Positions 19,678 to 28,493 are shown, numbered from the stretch's first letter. The stretch is DNA of 64,000 nt from Thalassotalea nanhaiensis (GCF_031583575.1 NZ_CP134146.1:3038001-3102000); one strand, 5' to 3'. Numbers and translations are program-made. The notes: generated by a model not told the origin, from the sequence alone.

Positions 19678-20574
19678 ATGCCACAAGATGCATTAGCGTT
19701 ACTACAGCAAAAATCGGTTCTTATCGTTAATTTCAATCCACAAGATGAACTTAACTTTGACTCCCGATTTAACGCTTTCAACTTCAGTAAAAACGTTGCC
19801 ACATCTGTTGAACAAAGTAAGAGTTATCTGCAAATTAAAAAGTTCGATTTAATTATTAGTTTTTGGGAGAACATAGATAATGAAAATATTTTTGAGTTAT
19901 TGAGTTTTGTTAGAAACAATGAACAAAATTACAAAATTCCTTTTATTGTTATTTCTAACATTATTACCCCAGTATTAATTGATAAACTTATTAAACATGG
20001 GATTACCGAATATATTGTACCGCCTTTTAACCAGGCTATATTGACCGAACGGTTACTGCATGCAATTAACTTTCCTATCAGAAATCAACCTCAAGCTATT
20101 GCTGACAAATTTAAAAGTAGCCGCTTTGCAGCAAAAACTACACTTGAAGAAATTCAGATTCTAGTGGTTGATGATGTAGCAATGAACATTGAAATTATTA
20201 TTGGAATTTTAAAGCCGACATATAAAGTAAAAGCAGCAAACAACGCGAGTTCAGCAATGACGGTTTGTTTGTCAAACTCACCTCCAGATATAATATTACT
20301 CGATATTATGATGCCTGATATTGATGGCTTAACCTTTTGTAAACAGTTAAAGCGCAACCCTCTGACGCAAAACATTAGAGTTATTTTTACAACGGCCTTA
20401 TCTGAGGTAAGTGACGTAATTAAAGGATTTGAACTTGGTGCAGTAGACTACATAACTAAGCCAATTATCCCTGAAATTTTATCAGCTAGAGTTAAAACTC
20501 ATTGCCAACTAATTCTGCAACACCACGCCATGCAATGGCAAATAGATAACTTAATCAGAAAAACAAGAGAGTAA
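19678..20574 (+). CDS. Double-receiver response regulator with degenerate first receiver
   Basis: A 298-residue protein divergent from the hybrid kinase. The second half (about residues 160-280) is a normal receiver with VVDDVAMN, phospho-Asp in IILLDIMMPDIDG and Lys in DYITKP; it closely resembles the receiver of the HD-GYP protein next door. The first half has the same layout, but the acceptor stretch reads FDLIISFWENID, with no Asp-Met-Pro motif, and the end reads EYIVPPF instead of DYITKP, so it is probably not phosphorylated. There is no output domain, so it likely acts by protein contact or as a phosphate sink. The ATG at 19678 has GAAGAG six bases upstream; the longer TTG start at 19663 is less likely. 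Confidence 0.82.
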   Translation: MPQDALALLQQKSVLIVNFNPQDELNFDSRFNAFNFSKNVATSVEQSKSYLQIKKFDLIISFWENIDNENIFELLSFVRNNEQNYKIPFIVISNIITPVLIDKLIKHGITEYIVPPFNQAILTERLLHAINFPIRNQPQAIADKFKSSRFAAKTTLEEIQILVVDDVAMNIEIIIGILKPTYKVKAANNASSAMTVCLSNSPPDIILLDIMMPDIDGLTFCKQLKRNPLTQNIRVIFTTALSEVSDVIKGFELGAVDYITKPIIPEILSARVKTHCQLILQHHAMQWQIDNLIRKTRE

Positions 20575-20588
20575 ATTACGAGGATGAC

Positions 20589-20613
20589 TGCATTGCTTCA
20601 TCCTTGAAGCAAA
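20589..20613. repeat. Dispersed intergenic repeat, short member
   Basis: TGCATTGCTTCATCCTTGAA followed by GCAAA matches the module TTGCATTCCATCATCCTTGA... at 28362-28387 and a diverged one at 28205-28230. The copy contains a small GCTTCA/TGAAGC hairpin. It lies just before a bidirectional terminator. Confidence 0.6.
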
Positions 20614-20647
20614 AAAAGAGCTAGAAAGATAACTTTCTAGCTCTTTT
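20611..20647. terminator. Bidirectional terminator between the double-receiver gene and grpE
   Basis: GAGCTAGAAAG-ATAA-CTTTCTAGCTC is an 11-bp perfect stem (20618-20643) flanked by seven A on the left and four T on the right. It serves the plus-strand regulator and the minus-strand grpE, which converge here. Confidence 0.9.
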
Positions 20648-20671
20648 AATCATCTAAATATATTCAGATGA

Positions 20672-21307
20672 TTAAGCTTTAGAAACCATAACCATAGCAG
20701 GACGAATTAAACGACCATTTAGCTCGTAGCCTTTTTGCATAACAGCAATAACAGTATTTGGCTCTACACCTTCAACTTCTTGCATAGACATTGCTTGATG
20801 CAACTCTGGATTAAAAGGTTGATCTTGTGGGTCAACGGCTTTAACACCAAATTTCTCAAGTCCTGATGATAAGCCTTGTAGAGTTAAGTTAACACCTTCA
20901 AATATTGCTTTTTGCTCTTCGGCTTCAGCATCAATGGTTGCTAAACCACGCTCTAGGTTATCAACTACGTTTAGCATTTCACCGGCAAACTTTTCTAATG
21001 CAAACTTTTTCGCTTTATCAACTTCTTGAGCACTACGACGGCGCATATTGTCAACTTCAGCTTTAGCTCTAATAACAGAGTCTTTTTGATCGGCAACTGT
21101 CATTTGTGCAGCAGCTAATGCTTGTTCAAGCTCAGCAATTTTTTGTTGCTCAGCACTCAACTCAACAACCACTTCTTCTTCAACCACTTCGGCTGTTGCT
21201 TCAGTTTGTTCAACATCGTTTTGCTCAACAACTTGCTCTTCAGTTGTATTTACTTCAGCTTCTGTTGCTGAAACGTCTTTATCAGTATTTGTTGACTCAG
21301 TAGTCAT
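20672..21307 (-). CDS. grpE: Nucleotide exchange factor GrpE
   Basis: Releases ADP from DnaK. Length is 211 residues from the ATG at 21305-21307 ([11 protein letters not shown]), preceded by GGAG. The first 60 residues are a disordered Glu/Val/Thr-rich tail. A long coiled coil follows (about 65-125, [20 protein letters not shown]), then the beta-wing domain with [17 protein letters not shown] and [18 protein letters not shown]. The open frame extends 16 codons further upstream but into the promoter region. Divergent from nadK, with its own strong sigma-32 promoter. Confidence 0.96.
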   Translation of the reverse strand: MTTESTNTDKDVSATEAEVNTTEEQVVEQNDVEQTEATAEVVEEEVVVELSAEQQKIAELEQALAAAQMTVADQKDSVIRAKAEVDNMRRRSAQEVDKAKKFALEKFAGEMLNVVDNLERGLATIDAEAEEQKAIFEGVNLTLQGLSSGLEKFGVKAVDPQDQPFNPELHQAMSMQEVEGVEPNTVIAVMQKGYELNGRLIRPAMVMVSKA

Positions 21308-21365
21308 CGATAACTCCACAATATCATTTCGCCCAAGACAGGACTTATTTTTCATAATTGTGGTA

Positions 21366-21394
21366 ATTATGGGGGCTTTATTAAAGGTTTCAAG
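21366..21394 (-). promoter_or_regulatory. Sigma-32 heat-shock promoter of grpE
   Basis: On the minus strand the -35 element CTTGAAA (21388-21394) is followed after a 13-base spacer by CCCCATAAT (21366-21374), an essentially perfect sigma-32 promoter. It is about 60 bases upstream of the grpE start. Confidence 0.9.
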
Positions 21395-21486
21395 GACATT
21401 TTTTAACTATTTGCTAATTGCGCTCTTTACAATAGGAAAAATGTCGGTAAAACTGCCATAATAAACAATATATTAGCGCTATTCGA

Positions 21487-22368
21487 ATGAGTAAAATGTA
21501 TAAAACGATAGGCCTTATCGGAAAACCCGAACATGAAGGCGCATTAGCGACTATCGCTGCCCTTCATCATTATTTAGAAGGCAATGACTATATCGTCATG
21601 ATCGAAACATCGGTTGCCAATAAGTTAAATAAAGCAGATGCCCATACCTTTGATATTGTTGATATTGGCAAGCAGGCTGATTTAGCAATAGTTGTTGGCG
21701 GCGATGGTTATATGCTGGGGGCCGCACGAGTGTTATCCAGTTTCGACATTGCCGTGCTTGGTGTTAACCGTGGCAACTTGGGTTTTTTAACTGATTTATC
21801 ACCAGATAACTTAATAGAACCTCTTGAAGCAATTCTTGACGGACGTTCTAAAACTGAGCAACGCTTTTTAATTCAGGCCGAAGTATATCGACATGGCCAA
21901 TTAAAAAGCTCAAACAGTGCAATGAATGAAGCGGTACTGCATCCAGGAAAAGTTGCCAGTATGATGGAGTTTGCCGTTTATTTAGATGATGTATTCATGT
22001 TCTCGCAGCGCTCTGACGGTATTATTGTATCTACACCTACGGGTTCAACAGCATATTCAATGTCAGCTGGTGGCCCAATAATGACGCCAACCCTAAACGC
22101 CCTTTCGTTGGTGCCAATGTTTCCACATACACTGAGCTCTCGTCCTATTGTGGTTGATGGTGACAGTGAAATAAGACTGGTAGTAGCCACAAATAATCAT
22201 GAAGAATTGCAAGTGAGTTGTGATGGTCATGTGATTTTGGCTGTGATGCCTGGCGACGAAATACGCATAAAAAAATGTAAATATACACTTCGTTTAGTCC
22301 ACCCTCTCGATCATGACTACTTTAATGTTTTAAGAACAAAACTTAGTTGGGGCAATAAAGTTTATTAG
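21487..22368 (+). CDS. nadK: NAD kinase
   Basis: Phosphorylates NAD to NADP. At 293 residues it is full length. The catalytic GGDG motif is in [17 protein letters not shown] (about residue 72), followed by [13 protein letters not shown] and the later [21 protein letters not shown], both diagnostic. Start at ATG 21487 ([14 protein letters not shown]); an ATG three codons later is also possible. The grpE/nadK/recN/bamE order is the classic gammaproteobacterial arrangement. Confidence 0.96.
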   Translation: MSKMYKTIGLIGKPEHEGALATIAALHHYLEGNDYIVMIETSVANKLNKADAHTFDIVDIGKQADLAIVVGGDGYMLGAARVLSSFDIAVLGVNRGNLGFLTDLSPDNLIEPLEAILDGRSKTEQRFLIQAEVYRHGQLKSSNSAMNEAVLHPGKVASMMEFAVYLDDVFMFSQRSDGIIVSTPTGSTAYSMSAGGPIMTPTLNALSLVPMFPHTLSSRPIVVDGDSEIRLVVATNNHEELQVSCDGHVILAVMPGDEIRIKKCKYTLRLVHPLDHDYFNVLRTKLSWGNKVY

Positions 22369-22374
22369 CACATT

Positions 22375-22400
22375 AGGTAAAAGTAACAGTACTTTTACCT
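22375..22400 (+). terminator. Hairpin after nadK
   Basis: AGGTAAAAGTA-ACAG-TACTTTTACCT is an 11-bp perfect stem beginning six bases after the nadK stop. Only a short T-containing tail follows, so it may be a weak terminator or an mRNA-end structure. Confidence 0.6.
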
Positions 22401-22421
22401 TCTCAACTTGTCGGCGCAGCA

Positions 22422-22531
22422 TCATCCCTGAGCTCGCCGAATTGCTACCATCCATGGTAATTCGGCATACCTTCATCCCTGAGCTCGCCGAATTGGTACC
22501 ATCCATGGTAATTCGGCATACCTTCATCCCT
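22422..22531. repeat. Two 51-bp tandem copies of a palindromic intergenic element
   Basis: Units start at 22422, 22473 and (partial) 22524, so the period is 51; the two full units differ at one base in the part that can be compared. Each holds GCCGAAT...TACCAT-CC-ATGGTA-ATTCGGC, a 13-bp stem with a 3-base bulge. The core CCATCCATGG...TTC-GCATA...TGAGC recurs at 28299-28333 and 28398-28435. It lies between the nadK hairpin and the recN LexA box. Confidence 0.8.
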
Positions 22532-22575
22532 GAAGGTAATTTAAATTTGCATTCATAAATAAACACTGATAACTT

Positions 22576-22595
22576 TACTGTATAAATCAACAGTA
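22576..22595. promoter_or_regulatory. LexA (SOS) box upstream of recN
   Basis: TACTGTATAAATCAACAGTA matches the gammaproteobacterial SOS box TACTGTATATATATACAGTA in all conserved positions (CTGT-N8-ACAG). It lies 33 bases before the recN ATG, in the place where recN is LexA-controlled in E. coli. Confidence 0.9.
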
Positions 22596-22627
22596 CTTAT
22601 TTCATTAATCAATAATTGAGTGTGATC

Positions 22628-24292
22628 ATGTTATTAAATTTAGCCATAAGAAACTTCGCCATCGTCAGCTTTGTTGAAATAGACTGGCACAAAGGCATGA
22701 CCACCATCACAGGTGAAACCGGTGCTGGTAAATCCATTGCCATAGACGCATTAGGGTTGTGTTTAGGTAGTAGAGCATTAGCCAACACGGTTAGGCCAGG
22801 TACCAGTAAAGCTGAGCTAACTGCAACCTTTGACATTACCGATACCCCAAAAGCATTAAAGTGGCTTGCTACTCACGACTTACAACAAGATGATGAATGT
22901 ATCGTAAGGCGAGTAATAAGCGCCGAAGGTCGCTCTAAAGCATACATAAATGGCAGTCCTGTGCCTTTAGCTCAATTAAAAAATCTTGGCCAATACCTAT
23001 TAAATATTCATGGTCAGCATGATCATCAATTACTAATGAAAAACCAGGAACAACGTCAATTATTAGATGATTATGCGAATCATCAACAAATGTTAACTGA
23101 GCTTAAGTTTTACCAAAACCAGTGGCGTGAACTGAAAAGTGAACTAGAAATTCTTCAACAAAATAAACAACAACGACTTGCTCAACAACAGCTATTACAA
23201 TACCAAGTTAAAGAACTTGATGAGTTTGCCTTGCAGGCGAATGAATTTACCCAACTGGAAGCCGATTTCAAGCGTAACAGTAATGCGCAGCAATTACTGA
23301 TGCTTTCTGAACAATGCGTACAAGAAATATCAGCGGATGAGCAATTTAATCTTCTCAGTCAATTACAAAAAGCAACTGAACACTTAAATCAACTCGCAGA
23401 ACTCGACCCCAGCGTTGATTCGATTGCAACATTAGTGAATGAAGCGAGAATACAATTTGAAGAAGCAAGCCATGATCTAATTGAGTATCAGCAAAGTATC
23501 GACTTGAACCCGCAAACATTTGCATTAATCGAAGAGCGTTACTCTACCGCAGTAGATTTAGCGAGAAAGCATAAAGTAGCGCCAGAAAGTCTGGATAGTT
23601 TTCACAGTGAAATTTGTAAAGAATTACATGCTATTGCATCTGATGATTCACGCCTTGAACTCATTCATGATGAAATGGATGCTTGTCTTTTGGCGTACAA
23701 AGAGCTCGCTTGCAAACTTAGAGCAAGCAGAATTAAAGCTGCAACCAAGCTGGAAAAAGCGATCACTAAGTCGATTAGACAATTGAATATGCCCGATGCA
23801 ATATTTAAATTAGCGGTAGATGAAAAAGACATAAATGAGCCAACTGCACATGGTACGGATAATGTTGAGTTTTTAGTAAGTATGAATCCAGGGCAACCGG
23901 TAGAACCAATAGCCAAAGTTGCATCTGGTGGCGAGCTATCAAGAATAAGCTTAGCCATCCAAGTGATTTTAGCTGAAAAAATTGTCACTCCCACCCTAAT
24001 ATTTGATGAAGTTGATGTTGGGATAAGTGGACCTACAGCAGCCAAGGTAGGCCAGCAATTAAATAAACTTGGAGAATCTACACAAGTCATTTGTGTAACT
24101 CATCTGCCACAAGTAGCCAGTAAAGGGCACCAACAATTATTCGTAGCAAAGCTGAGCGACGGAAAACATACTCAAACCAGTGTTACAGAACTTAATCTTG
24201 ATGCCAGAGCAAACGAAATAGCTCGTTTATTGGCAGGGGATGAAATAACAAAAACAAGTTTAGCGAATGCGAAGGAACTTTTAGCGGGTTAA
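22628..24292 (+). CDS. recN: DNA repair protein RecN
   Basis: SMC-like ATPase acting on double-strand breaks. 554 residues from ATG 22628, starting MLLNLAIRNFAIVSFVEID. Walker A is GETGAGKS near residue 30. A coiled-coil arm spans roughly residues 150-380. The ABC signature is VASGGELSRISLAIQ, Walker B is TLIFDEVDVGISG, and CVTHLPQVASKGHQQ follows. A TTG four codons upstream keeps the frame open but is not needed. Controlled by the LexA box just upstream. Confidence 0.96.
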   Translation: MLLNLAIRNFAIVSFVEIDWHKGMTTITGETGAGKSIAIDALGLCLGSRALANTVRPGTSKAELTATFDITDTPKALKWLATHDLQQDDECIVRRVISAEGRSKAYINGSPVPLAQLKNLGQYLLNIHGQHDHQLLMKNQEQRQLLDDYANHQQMLTELKFYQNQWRELKSELEILQQNKQQRLAQQQLLQYQVKELDEFALQANEFTQLEADFKRNSNAQQLLMLSEQCVQEISADEQFNLLSQLQKATEHLNQLAELDPSVDSIATLVNEARIQFEEASHDLIEYQQSIDLNPQTFALIEERYSTAVDLARKHKVAPESLDSFHSEICKELHAIASDDSRLELIHDEMDACLLAYKELACKLRASRIKAATKLEKAITKSIRQLNMPDAIFKLAVDEKDINEPTAHGTDNVEFLVSMNPGQPVEPIAKVASGGELSRISLAIQVILAEKIVTPTLIFDEVDVGISGPTAAKVGQQLNKLGESTQVICVTHLPQVASKGHQQLFVAKLSDGKHTQTSVTELNLDARANEIARLLAGDEITKTSLANAKELLAG

Positions 24293-24443
24293 TTAATCTA
24301 TAGTCTTAATCTTGAAAACTGCAGGATTTCATAGGAAGGTAAGAATAATTATGATAAATTTTGCAAATATATGACAAAAACCTTTAATCTCTTAACTGGC
24401 TTGGTTATTATCCTTGCTCAGCAAAGATAGGAATAAAAAATAG

Positions 24444-24785
24444 ATGTTATCTCGCGCAATAATTTTAAGCTTGGCATTATGCTTAGTTTCGGGCTGTGTT
24501 TATAGAATAGACATACCCCAGGGTAATTACCTAGAACAAAAACAAATTGATAAATTACAAGTAGGTATGACTAAAGAACAAGTTAAGTATGTACTTGGAA
24601 ACCCAGTAATAAGAGACAGTTTTAACAGTGATACTTGGTACTATGTTTATGAGTTTCTTTCGGGTAAAGATGAAGCGTTTAATAAACGTAAAAAGTTAGT
24701 TTTAAGTTTTGATGGTGACATACTCACCAAAGCTGAAGGTGATTTTGAGGTTGGTGAAAACTTCCACGTACCTATGGGTCAGTAA
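24444..24785 (+). CDS. bamE: Outer membrane assembly lipoprotein BamE
   Basis: Small lipoprotein of the BAM beta-barrel assembly complex (formerly SmpA/OmlA). A lipoprotein signal peptide ends in the lipobox LVSGC with lipidated C18. The mature part carries the family stretches DKLQVGMTKEQVKYVLGNP and TWYYVYEF. At 113 residues it is normal length. It follows recN as in most gammaproteobacteria and ends in a strong terminator. Confidence 0.95.
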   Translation: MLSRAIILSLALCLVSGCVYRIDIPQGNYLEQKQIDKLQVGMTKEQVKYVLGNPVIRDSFNSDTWYYVYEFLSGKDEAFNKRKKLVLSFDGDILTKAEGDFEVGENFHVPMGQ

Positions 24786-24806
24786 TCACAGTATCTAAAA
24801 ATATTT

Positions 24807-24839
24807 AAAGCCCAGTATTTCACAATACTGGGCTTTTTT
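24807..24839 (+). terminator. Terminator of bamE
   Basis: AAAGCCCAGTATT-TCAC-AATACTGGGCTTT followed by TTT. The 13-bp perfect stem begins 21 bases after the stop. The A-run on the other side could also serve the opposite-strand operon ending at 24886. Confidence 0.92.
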
Positions 24840-24885
24840 AATTCATGGATGAATTAACTTAGAATTGCCAATTATCTATTTCTAA

Positions 24886-25818
24886 CTAAAACTGATAGCC
24901 ATTAGCCTTACTTAGTAACCCGGCAGCATCAATACGCTCAAGTACACAGTTCTTAACGTCTAACTTGTTAAAAACCAAAACTTTGTCTTTCGTTCGTCCA
25001 TGCTCTGTTGTTCCTGCACCTTTAATTATCATTGAAACATATTCAGAGTCGGGTAACTCTTTCAACCCACCACCATAACTACACAGAACATCAGTAATAC
25101 TTGTTTCTAGTTGTGCATAAAACATTTGTTGCTGTTTGGCTTTTTCAGCTTGTAATTTTTTCACTTTAGCTCTGTATTCATCAGCACGTTTTTTAACTTT
25201 TAACTTAGCCTGTTCAATCGCTGCTTTGCGCTTCTCAAGCTGAGCTACCTCTTGTTGATATTCCGCTTTTTCATCGTCATCTAAATGCAGCTTTTCATAG
25301 TTCAAATCACGCTCTTCACGTGCTAAATCTCTTAACTCATAAGAAAGCTCGCGTTCTTGTTCTCGCAATTCTCGCTGTTCTTCAACTTCATAACGCATAC
25401 TCTCATTTGCTATCTCCATCGCTATCGCAGCTTCTTCCATCGCTTCTTCAATAACGATCTCAAAATTTTCACCAAACAATTCCTCGCCTTCATGCCCTTT
25501 TGGACTGCGTGGCGCTAATGGAGCTCGCGGTGCTACTGGCATTACAGGCATAACCGGCGGCGCAACGCTATAACCATAATGTCTAACTCGTGACACATTA
25601 AGGTTAAACACAACACCCTGCCCTGCTAGGTAATGGCTTTCAATACGAGTAAGTTGAGCTCCTTTGTTGTCGTTTTGTTTCTTAATTGAGGTTTTAATAA
25701 TATCGCTCATAATGTCTAGCTGTTGATGCAATTTATCAAAATCCATAGCATTGGCATTACTGCCAAACATCACTGATGCCAATGCCAGAGGTAAAACCGC
25801 TTTGTTAATATTTTTCAT
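24886..25818 (-). CDS. Secreted Glu-rich coiled-coil protein of the ECF sigma operon
   Basis: A 310-residue protein I cannot assign to a named family. A signal peptide is clear (MKNINKAVLPLALASVMFGS, cleavage near NANA-MDF). A Pro/Val/Met-rich stretch with PVMPVMPVAPRAP lies near residue 85. A long, highly charged helix region (about residues 110-235, many Glu/Arg/Lys, e.g. EEQRELREQERELSYELRD) is predicted to form a coiled coil. The C-terminal 75 residues are a mixed fold with two cysteines. The start at 25816-25818 follows AGGAGC. Its ATG lies just beyond the anti-sigma stop, so it is the third gene of a sigma/anti-sigma operon and probably an envelope effector or sensor of that system. Confidence 0.75.
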   Translation of the reverse strand: MKNINKAVLPLALASVMFGSNANAMDFDKLHQQLDIMSDIIKTSIKKQNDNKGAQLTRIESHYLAGQGVVFNLNVSRVRHYGYSVAPPVMPVMPVAPRAPLAPRSPKGHEGEELFGENFEIVIEEAMEEAAIAMEIANESMRYEVEEQRELREQERELSYELRDLAREERDLNYEKLHLDDDEKAEYQQEVAQLEKRKAAIEQAKLKVKKRADEYRAKVKKLQAEKAKQQQMFYAQLETSITDVLCSYGGGLKELPDSEYVSMIIKGAGTTEHGRTKDKVLVFNKLDVKNCVLERIDAAGLLSKANGYQF

Positions 25819-25819
25819 T

Positions 25820-26524
25820 TTATTGCTCCTGCACAGGTTGTTCAAAGTTTGCTTTATTAAGCATTGGGGAATTTAATTTGTTATCAATTGATTGCGACTG
25901 CAATGCATATTCAAGTTTCTGAAAACGTAACTTTTGATCAATAGCGTCTTCGTCACGTTGCTCATTTACAAACTTAACAAAGCTCGAAATGTCTTCTTTA
26001 CGTTCTTGTCTGGCGGCACTCATTAAATAAGTGGCAAGTTTTAAGTTATTGTCTTGCTGGTCATCTTTTAAATCCGCTGCATAATTTGCCATAACAACTT
26101 GTTGCTCGGCGGCAAATTCTTTTAAACGTAGGTTAATAAGCTTGTCAACGTCGGCAGAATTATGTTGAACACTATTCCCACCAAAATTCACCAAAAGCCC
26201 ATTGTCTTGCATGACTAATTCAACTTTAAAAATGACCAGGCAAATAGCAAATAATGAAAATGCCATAGACATTGCGGGTAGTCCTTGCCATTGCCACCAG
26301 GGTTTTGACTCTACGTTAAAAGTACTTTCCCGATCCCAAGCTGGAACGTCTTGCTCTTCATAACAATGTACTTGCTGTTCAATGAAACGTGCTGTTGCAA
26401 GTCTTTGCTGCATAGCTTCGTCATCAGCAATATCTTGTTCAAATTTCATGCTTTGCTCTGGGCTTAACTTTCCATCTAACCATAATTTAAATTCATGATC
26501 TTTTTGATTTTCTGAATTAGACAT
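25820..26524 (-). CDS. Putative anti-sigma factor (single membrane helix)
   Basis: A 234-residue protein translated from an ATG overlapping the sigma-factor stop by eight bases. The N-terminus (FKLWLDGKLSPEQSMKFEQ) resembles the short helical anti-sigma domain of RsiW/RseA-like proteins. One transmembrane helix lies at about residues 82-102 (LPAMSMAFSLFAICLVIFKV). The rest, periplasmic, is helical and polar. Function is inferred from position and topology. No zinc-binding HxxxCxxC motif is seen, so it is not a ZAS-type anti-sigma. Confidence 0.75.
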   Translation of the reverse strand: MSNSENQKDHEFKLWLDGKLSPEQSMKFEQDIADDEAMQQRLATARFIEQQVHCYEEQDVPAWDRESTFNVESKPWWQWQGLPAMSMAFSLFAICLVIFKVELVMQDNGLLVNFGGNSVQHNSADVDKLINLRLKEFAAEQQVVMANYAADLKDDQQDNNLKLATYLMSAARQERKEDISSFVKFVNEQRDEDAIDQKLRFQKLEYALQSQSIDNKLNSPMLNKANFEQPVQEQ

Positions 26525-27065
26525 AATCTACCTCCAAAACACCTTTTAATTTATCCAGCGCGCTATATAAACGCGATTTGACCGTATTACTTGATATACC
26601 GAGTTGACCAGCGATCTCATCAAAAGTGAAATGCTGAAAGAATTTCAGTTCAACGACGGTACGTTGATTTATCGGTAATATTTTCATCGCCGTTGCTAAT
26701 GCTTCAGACTGTTGTGATTGTTTTATATCATTCTCAGGGCAACTATCACTAATGTTGGCTTCTTGCTCAGGTTCATCATCAAGAGATTGATGGGGCTTCT
26801 TCCGCCGGTAATATTCAATACAACGATAATGGGCGATTCGAAACAGCCAGCTTTTAAATTTACTATCGCCGCGAAACGAAGCTAAATTTTTAAATACTGC
26901 CATGAAGATATCTTGTAATAAATCAAGCGCATCATCAGGGTTACTAACCATTCGTAATGTATAGTTGTAAATCGGCTTTTCATAACGTTTTAATAACGTC
27001 ATCCAAGCAGATTTTTTCCCTTTTAAAGCAAGGTTTATCAACGTTTCGTCACTGCGCTCAAACAA
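26517..27065 (-). CDS. ECF-family RNA polymerase sigma factor
   Basis: A 182-residue sigma-70 family protein. Region 2 (about 20-90) includes MVSNPDDALDLLQDIFMAVFKNL and FKSWLFRIAHYRCIEYYRRKK. Region 4 (about 120-175) includes LPINQRTVVELKFFQHFTFDEIA and SSNTVKSRLYSALDKLK. It begins with TTG at 27063-27065 with AGGTAA upstream; no ATG is available in the right place. First gene of an operon with an anti-sigma and a secreted coiled-coil protein. The stimulus is unknown. Confidence 0.9.
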   Translation of the reverse strand: MFERSDETLINLALKGKKSAWMTLLKRYEKPIYNYTLRMVSNPDDALDLLQDIFMAVFKNLASFRGDSKFKSWLFRIAHYRCIEYYRRKKPHQSLDDEPEQEANISDSCPENDIKQSQQSEALATAMKILPINQRTVVELKFFQHFTFDEIAGQLGISSNTVKSRLYSALDKLKGVLEVDYV

Positions 27066-27195
27066 AATATTTACCTAGCGAATTAATCATTGTTATTTCT
27101 TTATTTATATCGATTTACTATATATGTAGGAAGGAATAGAAAAAAAGTTTGAAAGTTTTGAATTATTTTTCAACTTTATTTTCTTAAGACGTTTA

Positions 27196-28101
27196 TTAAA
27201 ACAAGTCAGTGATCACTTTAGCCAATAAATTAAAGGTTTCAGAGCGAAGACTGCCGTTTCTTTCCAGCATTGCAATTTCTCTATATGGGTGTTTATTTAG
27301 CTTTTGAACCGTTAAATATGCATGCCCGGCAATCCCCTTGTTTATCGCCATTTCAGGTAAAAAGGTTAAGCCATTATGGTGAATAGTCATTTGCAAAAGT
27401 GTAGCTAATGACGTTGCAGCAAAAGGGTTTATTTTCGATTGGTTCACTAATTTACACGCTGATAATGCGTGGTCAGTTAAACAATGCTCCTCTGATAATA
27501 AAAATACACTTTCGTCTGGTATATTTTTATATCCTTCATCGCTTATCACTTGTTTTACTAGCTCTTCGTTACCGGCCAAATAGAACTCATCGTTGCCTAA
27601 ATGGGTTTGTTTAAAGTTATGACTATGTTTGTTATCAATAGGTAAAGCGAGAATAGCAATATCAATGTCACCGTTAGCCAGTTGTTTGAGCAACTCATCG
27701 GTAGGTGCTTCTTTGATAAATAATTCAATATCAGGTAATAATTTTGAAGTGGCAGATATCACATCAGTTAATAAAAACGGTGCAATAGTAGGTATACAGC
27801 CTAAATATACATGGCCTTTACTTATTAGGCCCTGCGACATTGAAAACTCAACTAAATCAGTAGCACTATGAATTAACTGCTCTGCCATTTTTACAACAGC
27901 TTTACCATGTGCAGTAAAGACAAAACTTTTATGGTCACGCTCTATAAGCTGACAATCTAAAAGTTGTTCAAGTTTGATAATAGCGCTGCTGAGGGTTGAT
28001 TGACTGACAAAACACGCATCCGCGGCGCGATGAAAGTGTTGATGATCGTTTAATGCGAGTAGGTATTGCAGATGCTTTAAATTTGGTAAATGTGTGTTCA
28101 T
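27196..28101 (-). CDS. oxyR: Hydrogen-peroxide sensing LysR regulator OxyR
   Basis: A LysR-type regulator, 301 residues from ATG 28099-28101. The helix-turn-helix is at about residues 5-60 (FHRAADACFVSQSTLSSAI). The effector domain keeps the redox pair C207 and C216 in EEHCLTDHALSACK, the same eight-residue spacing as C199/C208 of E. coli OxyR, which makes OxyR more likely than another LysR protein. The extra cysteines C30 and C50 in the DNA-binding domain are not part of the known switch. No katG, ahpC or dps lies adjacent. The intergenic region upstream contains dispersed repeats. Confidence 0.88.
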   Translation of the reverse strand: MNTHLPNLKHLQYLLALNDHQHFHRAADACFVSQSTLSSAIIKLEQLLDCQLIERDHKSFVFTAHGKAVVKMAEQLIHSATDLVEFSMSQGLISKGHVYLGCIPTIAPFLLTDVISATSKLLPDIELFIKEAPTDELLKQLANGDIDIAILALPIDNKHSHNFKQTHLGNDEFYLAGNEELVKQVISDEGYKNIPDESVFLLSEEHCLTDHALSACKLVNQSKINPFAATSLATLLQMTIHHNGLTFLPEMAINKGIAGHAYLTVQKLNKHPYREIAMLERNGSLRSETFNLLAKVITDLF

Positions 28102-28164
28102 CGATATTTTCAATCAAATTTACAATAGTAGGTTAATAAATTTAATCTATAAATTGAGTTTTTG

Positions 28165-28435
28165 CCAATATTAAATTTATCAACCTAGAACAGGAAATGG
28201 CAATTTGCAGTCCATCTTCCTTGAAGCAAACAGAAAATAAACCGTTTTTAATAGGGATATTATATATGCCGCGCTAACATGGATGTTAATGAGCGGTCCA
28301 TGGCATTTCTGCATATAGCTCGTCCATGAGCTTTACAAACCTAGAACCATCCTTGGTGGTTTGCATTCCATCATCCTTGAAGCAAACAGAAAATAAACCA
28401 TCCATGGCATTTCTGCATATAGCTCGTCCATGAGC
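28165..28435. repeat. Cluster of dispersed intergenic repeat modules (fills the oxyR - small gene gap)
   Basis: This gene-free stretch is built from repeated modules. CCTTGAAGCAAACAGAAAAT with continuing AAACC occurs at about 28220 and 28374. A 35-base module starting TCCATGGCATTTCTGCATAT and ending GTCCATGAGC occurs at 28299-28333 and again at about 28401-28435. CCTAGAACC/CCTAGAACA occurs near 28184 and 28340. The second module contains the hairpin AGCTCGTCCATGAGCT. The modules share their core with the 22422-22531 repeats. Apparent open frames across them are not convincing genes. Confidence 0.75.
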
Positions 28436-28465
28436 AAAAAAAAAGCTCATCGATGTCGATGAGCT
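28436..28465 (-). terminator. Terminator of the DUF1161-like gene
   Basis: On the minus strand AGCTCATCG-ACAT-CGATGAGCT is followed by nine T. It lies 28 bases after the stop of the small secreted protein gene. Confidence 0.9.
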
Positions 28466-28493
28466 CTTCAGAGAAATTAGAATTTTAAAGGTT

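Noticed and set aside
22422-22531. Possible CRISPR array
   Set aside because: The copies are directly adjacent 51-bp tandem units with no spacers of unique sequence, and no cas genes are nearby.
22330-22590. Minus-strand open frame of 86 codons over the 51-bp repeats
   Set aside because: The repeated peptide only reflects the DNA repeat; there is no ribosome site or family likeness, and it overlaps the nadK end and the recN LexA box.
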